The notes: generated by a model not told the origin, from the sequence alone. 8,879 bases of DNA from WS-11 sp035275545 (GCA_035275545.1 DATEMP010000026.1:1-8879); one strand, 5' to 3'. Shown: positions 1 through 6,591, numbered from the stretch's first letter. Numbers and translations: made by a program.

Positions 1-1164
1 GACGCGTTTATCGACACCACGTTCCTGAGCCGGCAGCTGGTGAGCACCCCGGAGGCGCGCTACGCGGGGGTGATCGCGTTCGGGCTCGACGGGACGCGCG
101 GCCGGCGCCGCGCCGCCTACCAGATCCAGAACGAGCTCAGCCTCGGGGACAAGCTCCAGCGCGACGCGCTCAGCCTGAGCTGGCGTGACGCGATCGCCCC
201 GGGCTGGCGCATCGCCATGACCCCGTCGCTCGAGTGGCGCCGCGACCGGACGCTCGGCCGCGACCAGGAGGAATGGCGCGGCGCGTTCCGGGGCCGGGTG
301 CGGCGCAGCTTCGCCGACGACGCGAACGGCGCCGAGCTGGGCCTCTCGGGCGACGTGCTGCGCACCAGCGGCGTGGGCTCCGAGTTCGTGCCGGACCGGA
401 ACGCCGGCCGCGCCTGGCTGGCGGTGGACCACCTGGGCCTGCTGGGCGACGAATGGCGGGTGGGCTACGGGCTCGCGAGCCGCGTGTTCCCGGACTCGAG
501 CGTGCGCGACCACTTCGAGCACGGATGGGAGGGGCGGGTGCGGCGCATCTTCCCCGGAGGGCACGCGCTCACGCTCGAGACCACCGGCCAGCGGCGGCAG
601 ACGCACCTCACCGTGGCCTCGACCCGCGACAACTTCTGGCGCGAGGAGGGCATCGCCGAGGCGGACCTGCGCGCCGGCGACCGGTGGGCGGTGCGGGTGC
701 GCGCCGAGGGCGAAGCACTCCAGTACGACGTGCAGGACAGCACCGTGTTCTTCGACTACCAGGTGATCCGCGGACGGGTCGCGCTGCGCTACGAGAGCGC
801 CGCCCACTGGACGCTCGCCGCCGGGCCGCGCGTCGAGCTGCTCACCAACCGTCTCAACCCCGGCGAGGCCTACCGCGAGCTCGGCGGGGCGGTGGAGTTC
901 GAGTGGATCGGGGCGGGGGCACTCTGGAACGTGGCCCCGGCCGCGGGCCGGCGCACCTACGACGAGGGCTCCGACGCCGGCCTCTCGGGCGGGCTCCACT
1001 CGCCGTTCGCGTTCTACGAGCTGGAGTCGTTCGTCGACCAGCCGCTGCCCGCTCGCCTGCGCCTGCGCGCGCTCGCGAGCCTCCGATACGAATCGCACAC
1101 CGATCCCGCGCAGAACGCGGGGAGCATCTATACGTCCGTCCAGCTTCGCTGGGCGGTGTACTGA
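1..1164 (+). CDS. Putative outer-membrane beta-barrel protein, 5'-truncated
   Basis: The reading frame is open from the first base of the window, so the N-terminus and any signal peptide are missing; 387 residues and the stop codon are present. I do not recognise the family. The visible part looks like a series of short amphipathic strands rich in Trp, Tyr, Arg and alternating hydrophobic residues (for example ALRYESAAHWTLAAGPRVEL, RLRALASLRYES), separated by polar, Asp/Gly-rich turns. The chain ends VQLRWAVY, with an aromatic last residue and alternating hydrophobic positions, which is the usual signature of the last strand of a BAM-assembled barrel. No plug, OmpA-like or enzymatic motif is visible. 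A role in the outer membrane (porin, surface protein or assembly scaffold) is inference. sppA follows 79 nt downstream with its own promoter, so a shared function is not implied. Confidence 0.6.
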   Translation, partial: DAFIDTTFLSRQLVSTPEARYAGVIAFGLDGTRGRRRAAYQIQNELSLGDKLQRDALSLSWRDAIAPGWRIAMTPSLEWRRDRTLGRDQEEWRGAFRGRVRRSFADDANGAELGLSGDVLRTSGVGSEFVPDRNAGRAWLAVDHLGLLGDEWRVGYGLASRVFPDSSVRDHFEHGWEGRVRRIFPGGHALTLETTGQRRQTHLTVASTRDNFWREEGIAEADLRAGDRWAVRVRAEGEALQYDVQDSTVFFDYQVIRGRVALRYESAAHWTLAAGPRVELLTNRLNPGEAYRELGGAVEFEWIGAGALWNVAPAAGRRTYDEGSDAGLSGGLHSPFAFYELESFVDQPLPARLRLRALASLRYESHTDPAQNAGSIYTSVQLRWAVY

Positions 1165-1176
1165 GCCGCCCCCGCC

Positions 1177-1204
1177 TTTACATCCCGCGCGCCGCGCGTA
1201 CACT
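1177..1204 (+). promoter_or_regulatory. Predicted sigma70-type promoter of sppA
   Basis: TTTACA (1177-1182, five of six matches to TTGACA) is separated by 16 nt from TACACT (1199-1204, four of six matches to TATAAT). It lies in the short gap between the beta-barrel gene and sppA and would give a leader of about 33 nt. The spacer is entirely G/C except for its first base, so the two AT-richer hexamers stand out. A Shine-Dalgarno-like GAGGGA (1230-1235) sits 8 nt before the sppA ATG. This is a prediction from sequence only. Confidence 0.5.
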
Positions 1205-1243
1205 GCCGGGGTTCGCATCGTCCTGGTTCGAGGGATCCACGCC

Positions 1244-2968
1244 ATGACCGCACGCCGCGCCATCGTGTTCCTGGTCGTCCTGTTCGGCGTGCTCGGGGGC
1301 GCGATCCTGGTCGCCGCGCTCGCCCTGCGCAGCCCGTCGCCCGCGACCCCGGAATCCACGGTGCTGCTGTTCGACGTCCCTGGCAGCCTGGAGGAGGGGA
1401 CGCCGCCCACGTCGGACGGCTGGCTCGATCTGGTGCGACGCGACCGGCCCACCGTATGGATGGTCTCCCAAGGCATCCGCCGCGCCGCCGAGGACGATCA
1501 CATCGCGGCACTCGTGCTCCACGTCGACGGGCTCGACTGGGGCTGGGCGAAGGTCTCGGAGGTGCGCGCCGCGGTGCAGGCGTTCCGCGCCTCCGGCAAG
1601 CCGGTCTACGCCGCGCTCTCGGGCGGCGGTGAGCGCGAATACCTGCTCGCCTCCGCCGCCGACATGGTGGCGAGCCCGCCGCTCGCGGTCCTGTGGCTCA
1701 ACGGGCTCTCCGCCTCCGCGCTGTTCATGCGCGGCACGCTCGACAAGGTGGGGGTCACGCCGAACTTCGCCCAGGTGGGCCGCTACAAGTCGGCGGTCGA
1801 GACCTGGACGCATCGGGGCATGTCGGCGCCCTCGCGCGAAGCGCTCCAGGCCTTGCTCGACGACCACTACGCGGTGCTGGTCGACAGCCTCGCGACCGCG
1901 CGCGGCCTGGAACCCGATTCGGTGGTGCGGCTGCTGGACGACGGACCCTACGGCGCCCGCGAAGCCATGGCGGCCGGCCTGGTCGACACGCTGCTCCACC
2001 AGGCCGAGCTCGACTCGCTGGCGGCCGAGGAGGACGGCGACTCGCGGCCCACGCTCACGCTCAACCGCTACATCGCGCGCCTCGGCGCTCGCACCGGCCC
2101 GCGGATCGCGCTGGTGACCGCGGTGGGCGTGATCGCCGAGGGCCGCAGCCGCACCAGCCCGACCGACGGGGAGATCCTGGGCGCCGAGACCCTCATCAAG
2201 ACGCTGCGCGAGGTGCGCGACCGCTCGTCGATCCGCGCGGTGGTGCTGCGCATCGACAGCCCGGGCGGCTCGGCCCAGGCGTCGGACGACATCTGGCGCG
2301 AGGTCAAGCGCTGCGCCGACGCGAAGCCGCTGGTGGTGAGCATGTCGGACCTCGCGGCCTCGGGCGGCTACTACATCGCCGCACCCGCCGACAGCATCGT
2401 CGCCGAGCCTTCGACGCTCACCGGCTCGATCGGCGCCTTCGGGGGCAAGCTCAACCTGCTCGGGCTCTACCGCAAACTGGGGCTCAACGTGGAGACGGTG
2501 TCGCGCGGCCGGCGCGCCGAGATGCTCTCGCCCTTCACCGACTTCACCGAGGAGGAGGCGGTCCGCTTCCAGGCGCAGATGAACGAGGTCTATCGCGTGT
2601 TCCTCGACCGCGTGGCGGAGGGCCGGAACCGGCCGGTGAGCGACATCGACTCGGTGGGCCAGGGCCGCGTGTGGACCGGCCTCTCCGCGCGCTCGCGTGG
2701 CCTGGTGGACGCGCTGGGAGGAATCACGAGCGCGATCGAGGTCGCGCGCGCGCTCGCCGACATCGGCCCGGACGAAACGCTCGACGTCGAGGTCTACCCG
2801 CGCGTCGAGCGCACGCTGTGGCACCGCGTGTTCGCCGGGATGCTGGGCGAGGAGGACCCGGACGCCGCCGCGGCGCTGCCGCCGGTGGTGCGTGCCTGGC
2901 TGGCCGCGGCGCGGTTCCCGTCCGGCGCGGCGCTGACGCTCATGCCCTGGAGCATCGAGATCCGGTAG
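1244..2968 (+). CDS. sppA: Signal peptide peptidase SppA, 67-kDa double-domain type
   Basis: A membrane-bound serine protease of family S49 that degrades signal peptides left after secretion. It has 574 residues, close to the ~600 of the E. coli type and about twice the length of the short SppA of Gram-positives. An N-terminal hydrophobic segment (residues ~6-28) after ARR would anchor it in the inner membrane with the protease domains in the periplasm. Two repeated ClpP-like domains follow. The N-terminal one carries the general-base lysine K182 in the motif GRYKSAVETW. The C-terminal one has RIDSPGGS (336-343) and the nucleophile S373 in DLAASGGYY. These match K209 and S409 of the E. coli enzyme, so the split Ser/Lys dyad is intact. 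The ATG is chosen because it directly precedes the anchor and has GAGGGA 8 nt upstream. It appears monocistronic, between its own promoter and a terminator. Confidence 0.93.
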   Translation: MTARRAIVFLVVLFGVLGGAILVAALALRSPSPATPESTVLLFDVPGSLEEGTPPTSDGWLDLVRRDRPTVWMVSQGIRRAAEDDHIAALVLHVDGLDWGWAKVSEVRAAVQAFRASGKPVYAALSGGGEREYLLASAADMVASPPLAVLWLNGLSASALFMRGTLDKVGVTPNFAQVGRYKSAVETWTHRGMSAPSREALQALLDDHYAVLVDSLATARGLEPDSVVRLLDDGPYGAREAMAAGLVDTLLHQAELDSLAAEEDGDSRPTLTLNRYIARLGARTGPRIALVTAVGVIAEGRSRTSPTDGEILGAETLIKTLREVRDRSSIRAVVLRIDSPGGSAQASDDIWREVKRCADAKPLVVSMSDLAASGGYYIAAPADSIVAEPSTLTGSIGAFGGKLNLLGLYRKLGLNVETVSRGRRAEMLSPFTDFTEEEAVRFQAQMNEVYRVFLDRVAEGRNRPVSDIDSVGQGRVWTGLSARSRGLVDALGGITSAIEVARALADIGPDETLDVEVYPRVERTLWHRVFAGMLGEEDPDAAAALPPVVRAWLAAARFPSGAALTLMPWSIEIR

Positions 2969-2994
2969 CGGACCGGTCCTGGGGCGGAAATACG

Positions 2995-3022
2995 AAGGGC
3001 GGACCCTGGGGTCCGCCCTTTT
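2995..3022 (+). terminator. Intrinsic terminator between convergent genes
   Basis: A perfect 11-bp inverted repeat, AAGGGCGGACC (2995-3005) and GGTCCGCCCTT (3010-3020), encloses the 4-nt loop CTGG. On the plus strand it runs into TTTT (3019-3022), the form of a Rho-independent terminator for sppA. On the minus strand the stem is followed by TTCGTATTT, a weaker T-rich tract. It may therefore also stop the convergent cytochrome c transcript, whose stop codon is 34 nt away. Confidence 0.85.
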
Positions 3023-3055
3023 CGCTGCCGATGTTCTCCGCCCGGGGCGGTCGAC

Positions 3056-3439
3056 CTACTTCTTGAACGTCTTGATATAGGCGATGACGTTGTCGATGTC
3101 GGCCGGCTTGAGCTGGCCGCTCTTGCCCCATGCCACCATGCCCGACTTGACCTTGCCGTTGGTGATGCAGTCCTTGAGGTACGCGTCGGTCCGAATCGGG
3201 TCGGCCCACGTCTTGGGCAGCTTCCAGTTGGGGGTGGGGTTTCCGGTCAGCTTCATGCCGCCGGACCCGTCCGCCTTGTGGCACACGACGCAATTCTTGG
3301 TGAACACCGCCTTGCCGAGGGTGGGATTGCCCTTGCCGGGGGCGGCGGCGGGCGGCGCGGTGAGCGCCACGGGAACGGCCACAGCCGCGGTCAGAACCAG
3401 CGTGACGGCAAGGCCTCTCACCAGGTGGGCGAGGGTCAT
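3056..3439 (-). CDS. Exported class I c-type cytochrome, single haem
   Basis: A 127-residue precursor of a small periplasmic or membrane-tethered electron carrier. The N-terminus (MTLAHLVRGL, then a hydrophobic run to about residue 28 and a PPAAAPGKG stretch) is a Sec signal peptide or uncleaved anchor; the cleavage site is uncertain. The haem-binding motif CVVCH is at residues 50-54. M101 in SGMVAWG is the likely distal ligand, as in c6/cbb3-type domains. The C-terminal helix (DIDNVIAYIKTF) is typical of the cytochrome c fold. An extra cysteine, C91, is not part of a second haem motif. The frame extends upstream to a TTG at 3523, but that start would overlap the predicted -35 box. The ATG at 3439 has AAAAGGAGA ending 5 nt upstream and begins the signal peptide, so I chose it. 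No oxidase, reductase or maturation gene is nearby, so its redox partner is unknown. Confidence 0.88.
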   Translation of the reverse strand: MTLAHLVRGLAVTLVLTAAVAVPVALTAPPAAAPGKGNPTLGKAVFTKNCVVCHKADGSGGMKLTGNPTPNWKLPKTWADPIRTDAYLKDCITNGKVKSGMVAWGKSGQLKPADIDNVIAYIKTFKK

Positions 3440-3444
3440 CGAGG

Positions 3445-3453
3445 TCTCCTTTT
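3445..3453 (-). promoter_or_regulatory. Ribosome binding site deciding the cytochrome c start
   Basis: Read on the minus strand this is AAAAGGAGA, followed by CCTCG and the ATG at 3439. It is a near-consensus Shine-Dalgarno at good spacing. It favours the ATG at 3439 over the in-frame upstream TTG at 3523. Confidence 0.75.
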
Positions 3454-3494
3454 CGGGTCGATCCAGCGGTGGGCGCAGGTGTGAAAGCCGAAAG

Positions 3495-3523
3495 AGATTA
3501 CCGGCACTCTCTCGGATGGTCAA
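3495..3523 (-). promoter_or_regulatory. Predicted promoter of the cytochrome c gene
   Basis: On the minus strand, TTGACC (3518-3523) is followed after 17 nt by TAATCT (3495-3500). This would start transcription near 3488 and give a leader of about 50 nt. The -35 hexamer is identical to that of the divergent promoter at 3571. The -10 box matches TATAAT only in part. Confidence 0.45.
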
Positions 3524-3570
3524 ACTTACGCGACGGTCGCGGGCTTTCTTCTCGCGAATCGTCGCGATTC

Positions 3571-3600
3571 TTGACCGCCTCGCGCGAGCGGTGTTAGATT
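3571..3600 (+). promoter_or_regulatory. Predicted promoter of the EF-G-like/yebC/ruvCAB run
   Basis: TTGACC (3571-3576) is followed by TTAGAT at 17 nt spacing (3594-3599) or TAGATT at 18 nt (3595-3600). Initiation near 3606 would give a leader of about 90 nt before the TTG start at 3696. It faces away from the cytochrome c promoter, with about 47 bp between the two -35 boxes. It is the only promoter I can propose for the five-gene run. Confidence 0.5.
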
Positions 3601-3618
3601 CCGCGATTGCATCGTCTT

Positions 3619-3637
3619 ACGCGACATCACGTCGCGT
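3619..3637 (+). other. Hairpin in the 5' leader of the EF-G-like gene
   Basis: ACGCGAC (3619-3625) and GTCGCGT (3631-3637) form a perfect 7-bp stem with the 5-nt loop ATCAC. It lies a few bases downstream of the predicted transcription start and about 58 nt before the start codon. No T run follows, so it is not a terminator. It could stabilise the 5' end of the mRNA or be a palindromic operator; the sequence does not tell these apart. Confidence 0.4.
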
Positions 3638-3682
3638 CCCTCCGGCCGGTCCCCAATGAAGTACGACCGCAGTACCCGTGGC

Positions 3683-3690
3683 GGGGAGGT
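3683..3690 (+). promoter_or_regulatory. Ribosome binding site deciding the EF-G-like TTG start
   Basis: GGGGAGGT is followed by GTCTC and then TTG at 3696. This near-perfect Shine-Dalgarno favours the TTG over the in-frame GTG at 3678, which would place the site inside the coding region. Confidence 0.75.
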
Positions 3691-3695
3691 GTCTC

Positions 3696-5795
3696 TTGAA
3701 GCGGTTCACTGCCGCACAGATCCGTAATGTCGCGCTCGTCGCCCACCACGGGGTAGGCAAGACCTCGCTCGCCGAGGCCATGCTGTTCCTCGCCAAGTCC
3801 ACCAACCGCCTGGGTCGCATCGCCGACGGCACCACGCTCCTCGACTACGCTCCGGACGAGATCCAGCGGAAGATGACCATCAACCTCGGGCTCGCGCAGT
3901 TCGAGTGGGCGGGGCACAAGGTCAACCTGCTCGACACGCCCGGCTACCCGGACTTCGTGGGCGACGTCTACAGCGCGCTCCGGGTCGCCGATGCCGCCAT
4001 CCTGGTGCTGCGCGCCAATGCCGGGGTCGAGGTGGGGACCGAGGTGGTGTGGGAGACGCTCAAGCACGAGAAGACCTCCACGCTCCTGGTGGTCAACATG
4101 ATGGACAAGGAGCACGCCGATTTCGCCGCCGCCGTGAAGTCCGCCCACGACAAGCTGGGCCTGAACGCCGTGCCCACCCAGCTCCCGATCGGCCAGGCCG
4201 AGACGTTCCACGGGATCGTGGACCTGATCGAGAACAAGGCGTTCACCTTCAGTGGCAAGGGCATGGAGGAGAAGAGCTCCGAAGCGCCGATTCCCGACGA
4301 CATGAAGGCCGCGGTGAGCAAGGCCCGTGCGACCCTCATGGAGGAAGCGGCGACCGGCGACGAAGGGCTCATGAACAAGTTCCTCGAGACCGGCGACCTC
4401 ACCAGCGCCGAGATCCGCAAGGGACTGTGCGAGCGCGTGGTCCAGGGCGACCTCGCCCCGGTGTTCTGCTGCTCCGCGTTCCACAACCAGGGCGTCAAGG
4501 AGGTGCTCGACGAGGTGGTCGACATCCTGCCCTCGCCGCTCGACCTGAAGCCGTCGATCGGCAAGGCGGCGGCGGGCGGCGCCGAGGTGACGGTCGCGTC
4601 CGACCCCGCGCAGCCCGCGTCGGCGGTGATCTTCAAGACCCTGAGCGAGCAGCACCTCGGCGATCTCTCGCTGGTGCGCATCTACTCGGGCAAGCTCGAG
4701 GCCGGCAAGGAACTCATGAACACCACCCGCAACCGCCCCGAGAAACTGAGCACGCTCTACCATCTGGTCGGCAAGGAGCGGCTCGACTGCGGGGGCGCCG
4801 AGGCGGGCGACATCGTCGCCGCGGTCAAGCTCAAGGAGTCGCACACCGGCGACACGCTCTCGGAGAAGAGCCGCCCGGTGGTGCTGGCACCGCCCGACTT
4901 CCCGGGCTCGGTCACCTCGGAGTGCATCCACGCCAAGAACAAGGGCGACGAGGAGAAGATGGCCCAGGGCCTGGCGCGGCTCCACGAGGAGGATCCGACC
5001 TTCCGCAAGCAGGTCGACCCGAGCACCAAGGAGATGCTGGTGTACGGCATGGGCGACCTCCAGCTCGAGGTCATGGTCGACCGGCTCCGCAAGCGCTACG
5101 GCGTCGAGGTGCTGCTCACCCGGCCGCGCGTGCCCTACCGCGAGACCATCAAGGGCAAGGCGCAGGACGAGTACCGGCACAAGAAGCAGACCGGCGGCCG
5201 CGGCCAGTTCGGCGAGGTCCACCTGCGTCTCGAGCCCCAGAAGCGCGGCGAAGGCTTCAAGTTCCTGGACGAGATCAAGGGCGGCGTGGTGCCGAACCAG
5301 TTCATCCCCGCGGTCGAGAAGGGCGTGATCGCCGGCATGGAGAAGGGCCCGCTCGCCGGCTACCCGGTGGTGGACGTGGCGGTGGCGCTGTTCTTCGGCA
5401 AGTACCACGACGTCGACTCGTCGGAAATGGCCTTCAAGATCGCGGCCGAGACCTGCTTCCACCAGGGCATGCTCAAGGCGAACCCGGTGATGCTCGAGCC
5501 GATCGAGGAGATCCAGGTCCGCATTCCCGAGGAGTACCTGGGCGACGTCATGGGCGACCTCTCGTCGCGCCGGGGACGCATCCTCGGCACCGACTCGGAC
5601 GGCCGCCACCAGGTGATCAAGGCGCTGGTGCCGGGCTCGGAGCTCTACAAGTACGCCGCGCACTTGCGCTCGATCACCCAGGGTCGTGGCATGCACAGCG
5701 CCAAGGTGTCCCACTACGAGGAAGTCCCGCGCGAGATCACCGACAAGGTGGTCGCCGCGGCGCGGGCGGAGAAGGAGGCGAGCGCGCACGCCTGA
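3696..5795 (+). CDS. fusA: EF-G-like translational GTPase (EF-G-2 type paralogue)
   Basis: A 699-residue five-domain relative of elongation factor G. The N-terminus (IRNVALVAHHGVGKTSLAEAML) and RIADGTTLLDY resemble the EF-G-2/EF-G-like branch more than canonical EF-G, which has AHIDAGKTT and RGITI. G1 is at 16-23; the switch I threonine is T61; G3 is DTPGY (80-84) with Tyr where translation GTPases usually have the catalytic His; G4 reads NMMD (134-137) instead of NKxD; G5 is CSAF (259-262). Approximate further domains: II ~300-395, III ~400-475, IV ~475-600 with the conserved GGRGQFGEV and YHDVDSSE, V ~603-690. Canonical EF-G translocates tRNA and mRNA on the ribosome. The job of EF-G-2 proteins is less clear, so translocase activity is not assured. 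No rpsL, rpsG or tuf gene is nearby, supporting a paralogue. The TTG start is set by GGGGAGGT. It heads the run and yebC begins 23 nt downstream. Confidence 0.9.
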   Translation: MKRFTAAQIRNVALVAHHGVGKTSLAEAMLFLAKSTNRLGRIADGTTLLDYAPDEIQRKMTINLGLAQFEWAGHKVNLLDTPGYPDFVGDVYSALRVADAAILVLRANAGVEVGTEVVWETLKHEKTSTLLVVNMMDKEHADFAAAVKSAHDKLGLNAVPTQLPIGQAETFHGIVDLIENKAFTFSGKGMEEKSSEAPIPDDMKAAVSKARATLMEEAATGDEGLMNKFLETGDLTSAEIRKGLCERVVQGDLAPVFCCSAFHNQGVKEVLDEVVDILPSPLDLKPSIGKAAAGGAEVTVASDPAQPASAVIFKTLSEQHLGDLSLVRIYSGKLEAGKELMNTTRNRPEKLSTLYHLVGKERLDCGGAEAGDIVAAVKLKESHTGDTLSEKSRPVVLAPPDFPGSVTSECIHAKNKGDEEKMAQGLARLHEEDPTFRKQVDPSTKEMLVYGMGDLQLEVMVDRLRKRYGVEVLLTRPRVPYRETIKGKAQDEYRHKKQTGGRGQFGEVHLRLEPQKRGEGFKFLDEIKGGVVPNQFIPAVEKGVIAGMEKGPLAGYPVVDVAVALFFGKYHDVDSSEMAFKIAAETCFHQGMLKANPVMLEPIEEIQVRIPEEYLGDVMGDLSSRRGRILGTDSDGRHQVIKALVPGSELYKYAAHLRSITQGRGMHSAKVSHYEEVPREITDKVVAAARAEKEASAHA

Positions 5796-5818
5796 CGGCG
5801 AAGCGGCTCGCGAACGCC

Positions 5819-6568
5819 ATGTCCGGTCATTCCAAATGGGCGACCATCAAGCGGAAGAAGGCCGCCACCGACCAGGCGCGCGGCAAGGTGTTCTCCAAGT
5901 ACATCAAGGAGATCACGGTCGCCGCCCGCCAGGGCGGCGGTGATCTCGACACCAACCCGCGACTGCGCACCGCGGTCGCCGCGGCCAAGTCGGTCAACAT
6001 GCCGGCGAACAACATCGATCGCGCGATCGCGCGCGGCACCGGCGCGGTTGAGGGTGCGAACTACGAGGAGACCCAGTACGAGGGATACGGCCCGGGCGGC
6101 GTCGCCCTGCTCGTCGAGGTCGCAACCGACAACAAGAACCGAACCGCCGGGGACATCCGCCACATCTTCACCAAGAACAACGGCAACCTCGGCGAGGCGG
6201 GAAGCGTCGCCTACATGTTCAAGCCGCGGGGCGTCATCCTGGTCGACAAGCAGGCGACCGGCGAGGAGGCGCTCATCGAGGTGGCCCTCGAGGCGGGCGC
6301 TGATGACGTGAGCAGCGAGGGCGACACGTACGAGGTGCTCACGCCGCCCGCGCAGCTCGAGGCGGTCAAGCAGGCCCTGGCGGCGAAGCAGATCGCGGTC
6401 CAGAGCGCCGAGGCGACCAAGCTGTCGTCGCTCCAGGTGCCGGTGAGCGAGAAGGACGCCGAGGCGATCGTGCGGCTCATGGACGCGCTCGAGGACCACG
6501 ACGACGTGCTGCGCGTCTATTCGAACTTCAGCGCTCCCGACGAGGTGCTGGCCCGCCTCTCCCGGTAG
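5819..6568 (+). CDS. yebC: YebC/PmpR family regulatory protein (TACO1 family)
   Basis: A full-length 249-residue YebC. The hallmark N-terminus MSGHSKWATIKRKKAATD is followed by FSKYIKEITVAARQGGGD, NPRLRTAVAAAKSVNMPANN and IARGTGAVEG. Next come YEGYGPGGVALLVEVATDN (87-105), NRTAGDIRHIF, GNLGEAGSVAYMF and an acidic C-terminal region. Members of the family have been described as DNA-binding transcriptional regulators (PmpR) and, for some bacterial members and mitochondrial TACO1, as translation factors that relieve ribosome stalling at proline-rich stretches. The sequence does not say which applies here. The ATG begins exactly at the conserved start. No strong Shine-Dalgarno precedes it, so coupling to the EF-G-like gene, which ends 23 nt upstream, is plausible. 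ruvC follows after 23 nt, the common yebC-ruvC order. Confidence 0.95.
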   Translation: MSGHSKWATIKRKKAATDQARGKVFSKYIKEITVAARQGGGDLDTNPRLRTAVAAAKSVNMPANNIDRAIARGTGAVEGANYEETQYEGYGPGGVALLVEVATDNKNRTAGDIRHIFTKNNGNLGEAGSVAYMFKPRGVILVDKQATGEEALIEVALEAGADDVSSEGDTYEVLTPPAQLEAVKQALAAKQIAVQSAEATKLSSLQVPVSEKDAEAIVRLMDALEDHDDVLRVYSNFSAPDEVLARLSR

Positions 6569-6591
6569 AGAGAGAAGGATCTCGAAGCTCC

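Larger units (their letters stand above)
3529..3637. repeat. Cluster of TCGCG/CGCGA elements in the divergent promoter region
   Basis: Eight related elements lie within about 110 bp: CGCGAC (3529-3534) and GTCGCG (3536-3541), forming a 13-nt palindrome around G3535; TCGCGA at 3552-3557 and again at 3562-3567, exactly 10 bp apart; the palindrome CTCGCGCGAG (3579-3588) inside the spacer of the EF-G-side promoter; CCGCGAT (3601-3607); and ACGCGAC/GTCGCGT (3619-3637). In addition, GAATCG/CGATTC (3556-3561 and 3565-3570) form an inverted repeat that abuts the -35 box. The elements lie in and between both promoters, as expected of operator sites for a DNA-binding regulator. No regulator is encoded in the window, and the role is inference. 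Confidence 0.4.

Noticed and set aside
1178..2824. A 548-codon open frame antisense to sppA
   Set aside because: It mirrors the strong G/C third-position bias of sppA. Its product is a monotonous Arg/Ala/His/Asp/Leu mixture without motifs, while sppA on the other strand has clear catalytic motifs.
3440..3523. N-terminal extension of the cytochrome c to a TTG at 3523
   Set aside because: It would put the start codon inside the predicted -35 box and 28 polar residues before the signal peptide. The ATG at 3439 has a good ribosome binding site.
3627..5789. A 720-codon open frame antisense to the EF-G-like gene
   Set aside because: Same composition effect. The translation is a low-complexity His/Ala/Leu/Arg/Asp mix and the plus strand encodes an unmistakable five-domain GTPase.
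3905..5818. A long plus-strand frame running through the EF-G-like gene and into yebC
   Set aside because: It is the yebC frame left open upstream by GC-rich codons. The residues before MSGHSKW are Arg/Gly/Pro-rich noise, and YebC proteins start at that Met.
6569..6591. Possible SOS (LexA) control between yebC and ruvC
   Set aside because: No CTGT-N8-ACAG-like palindrome or promoter is visible in this short gap.
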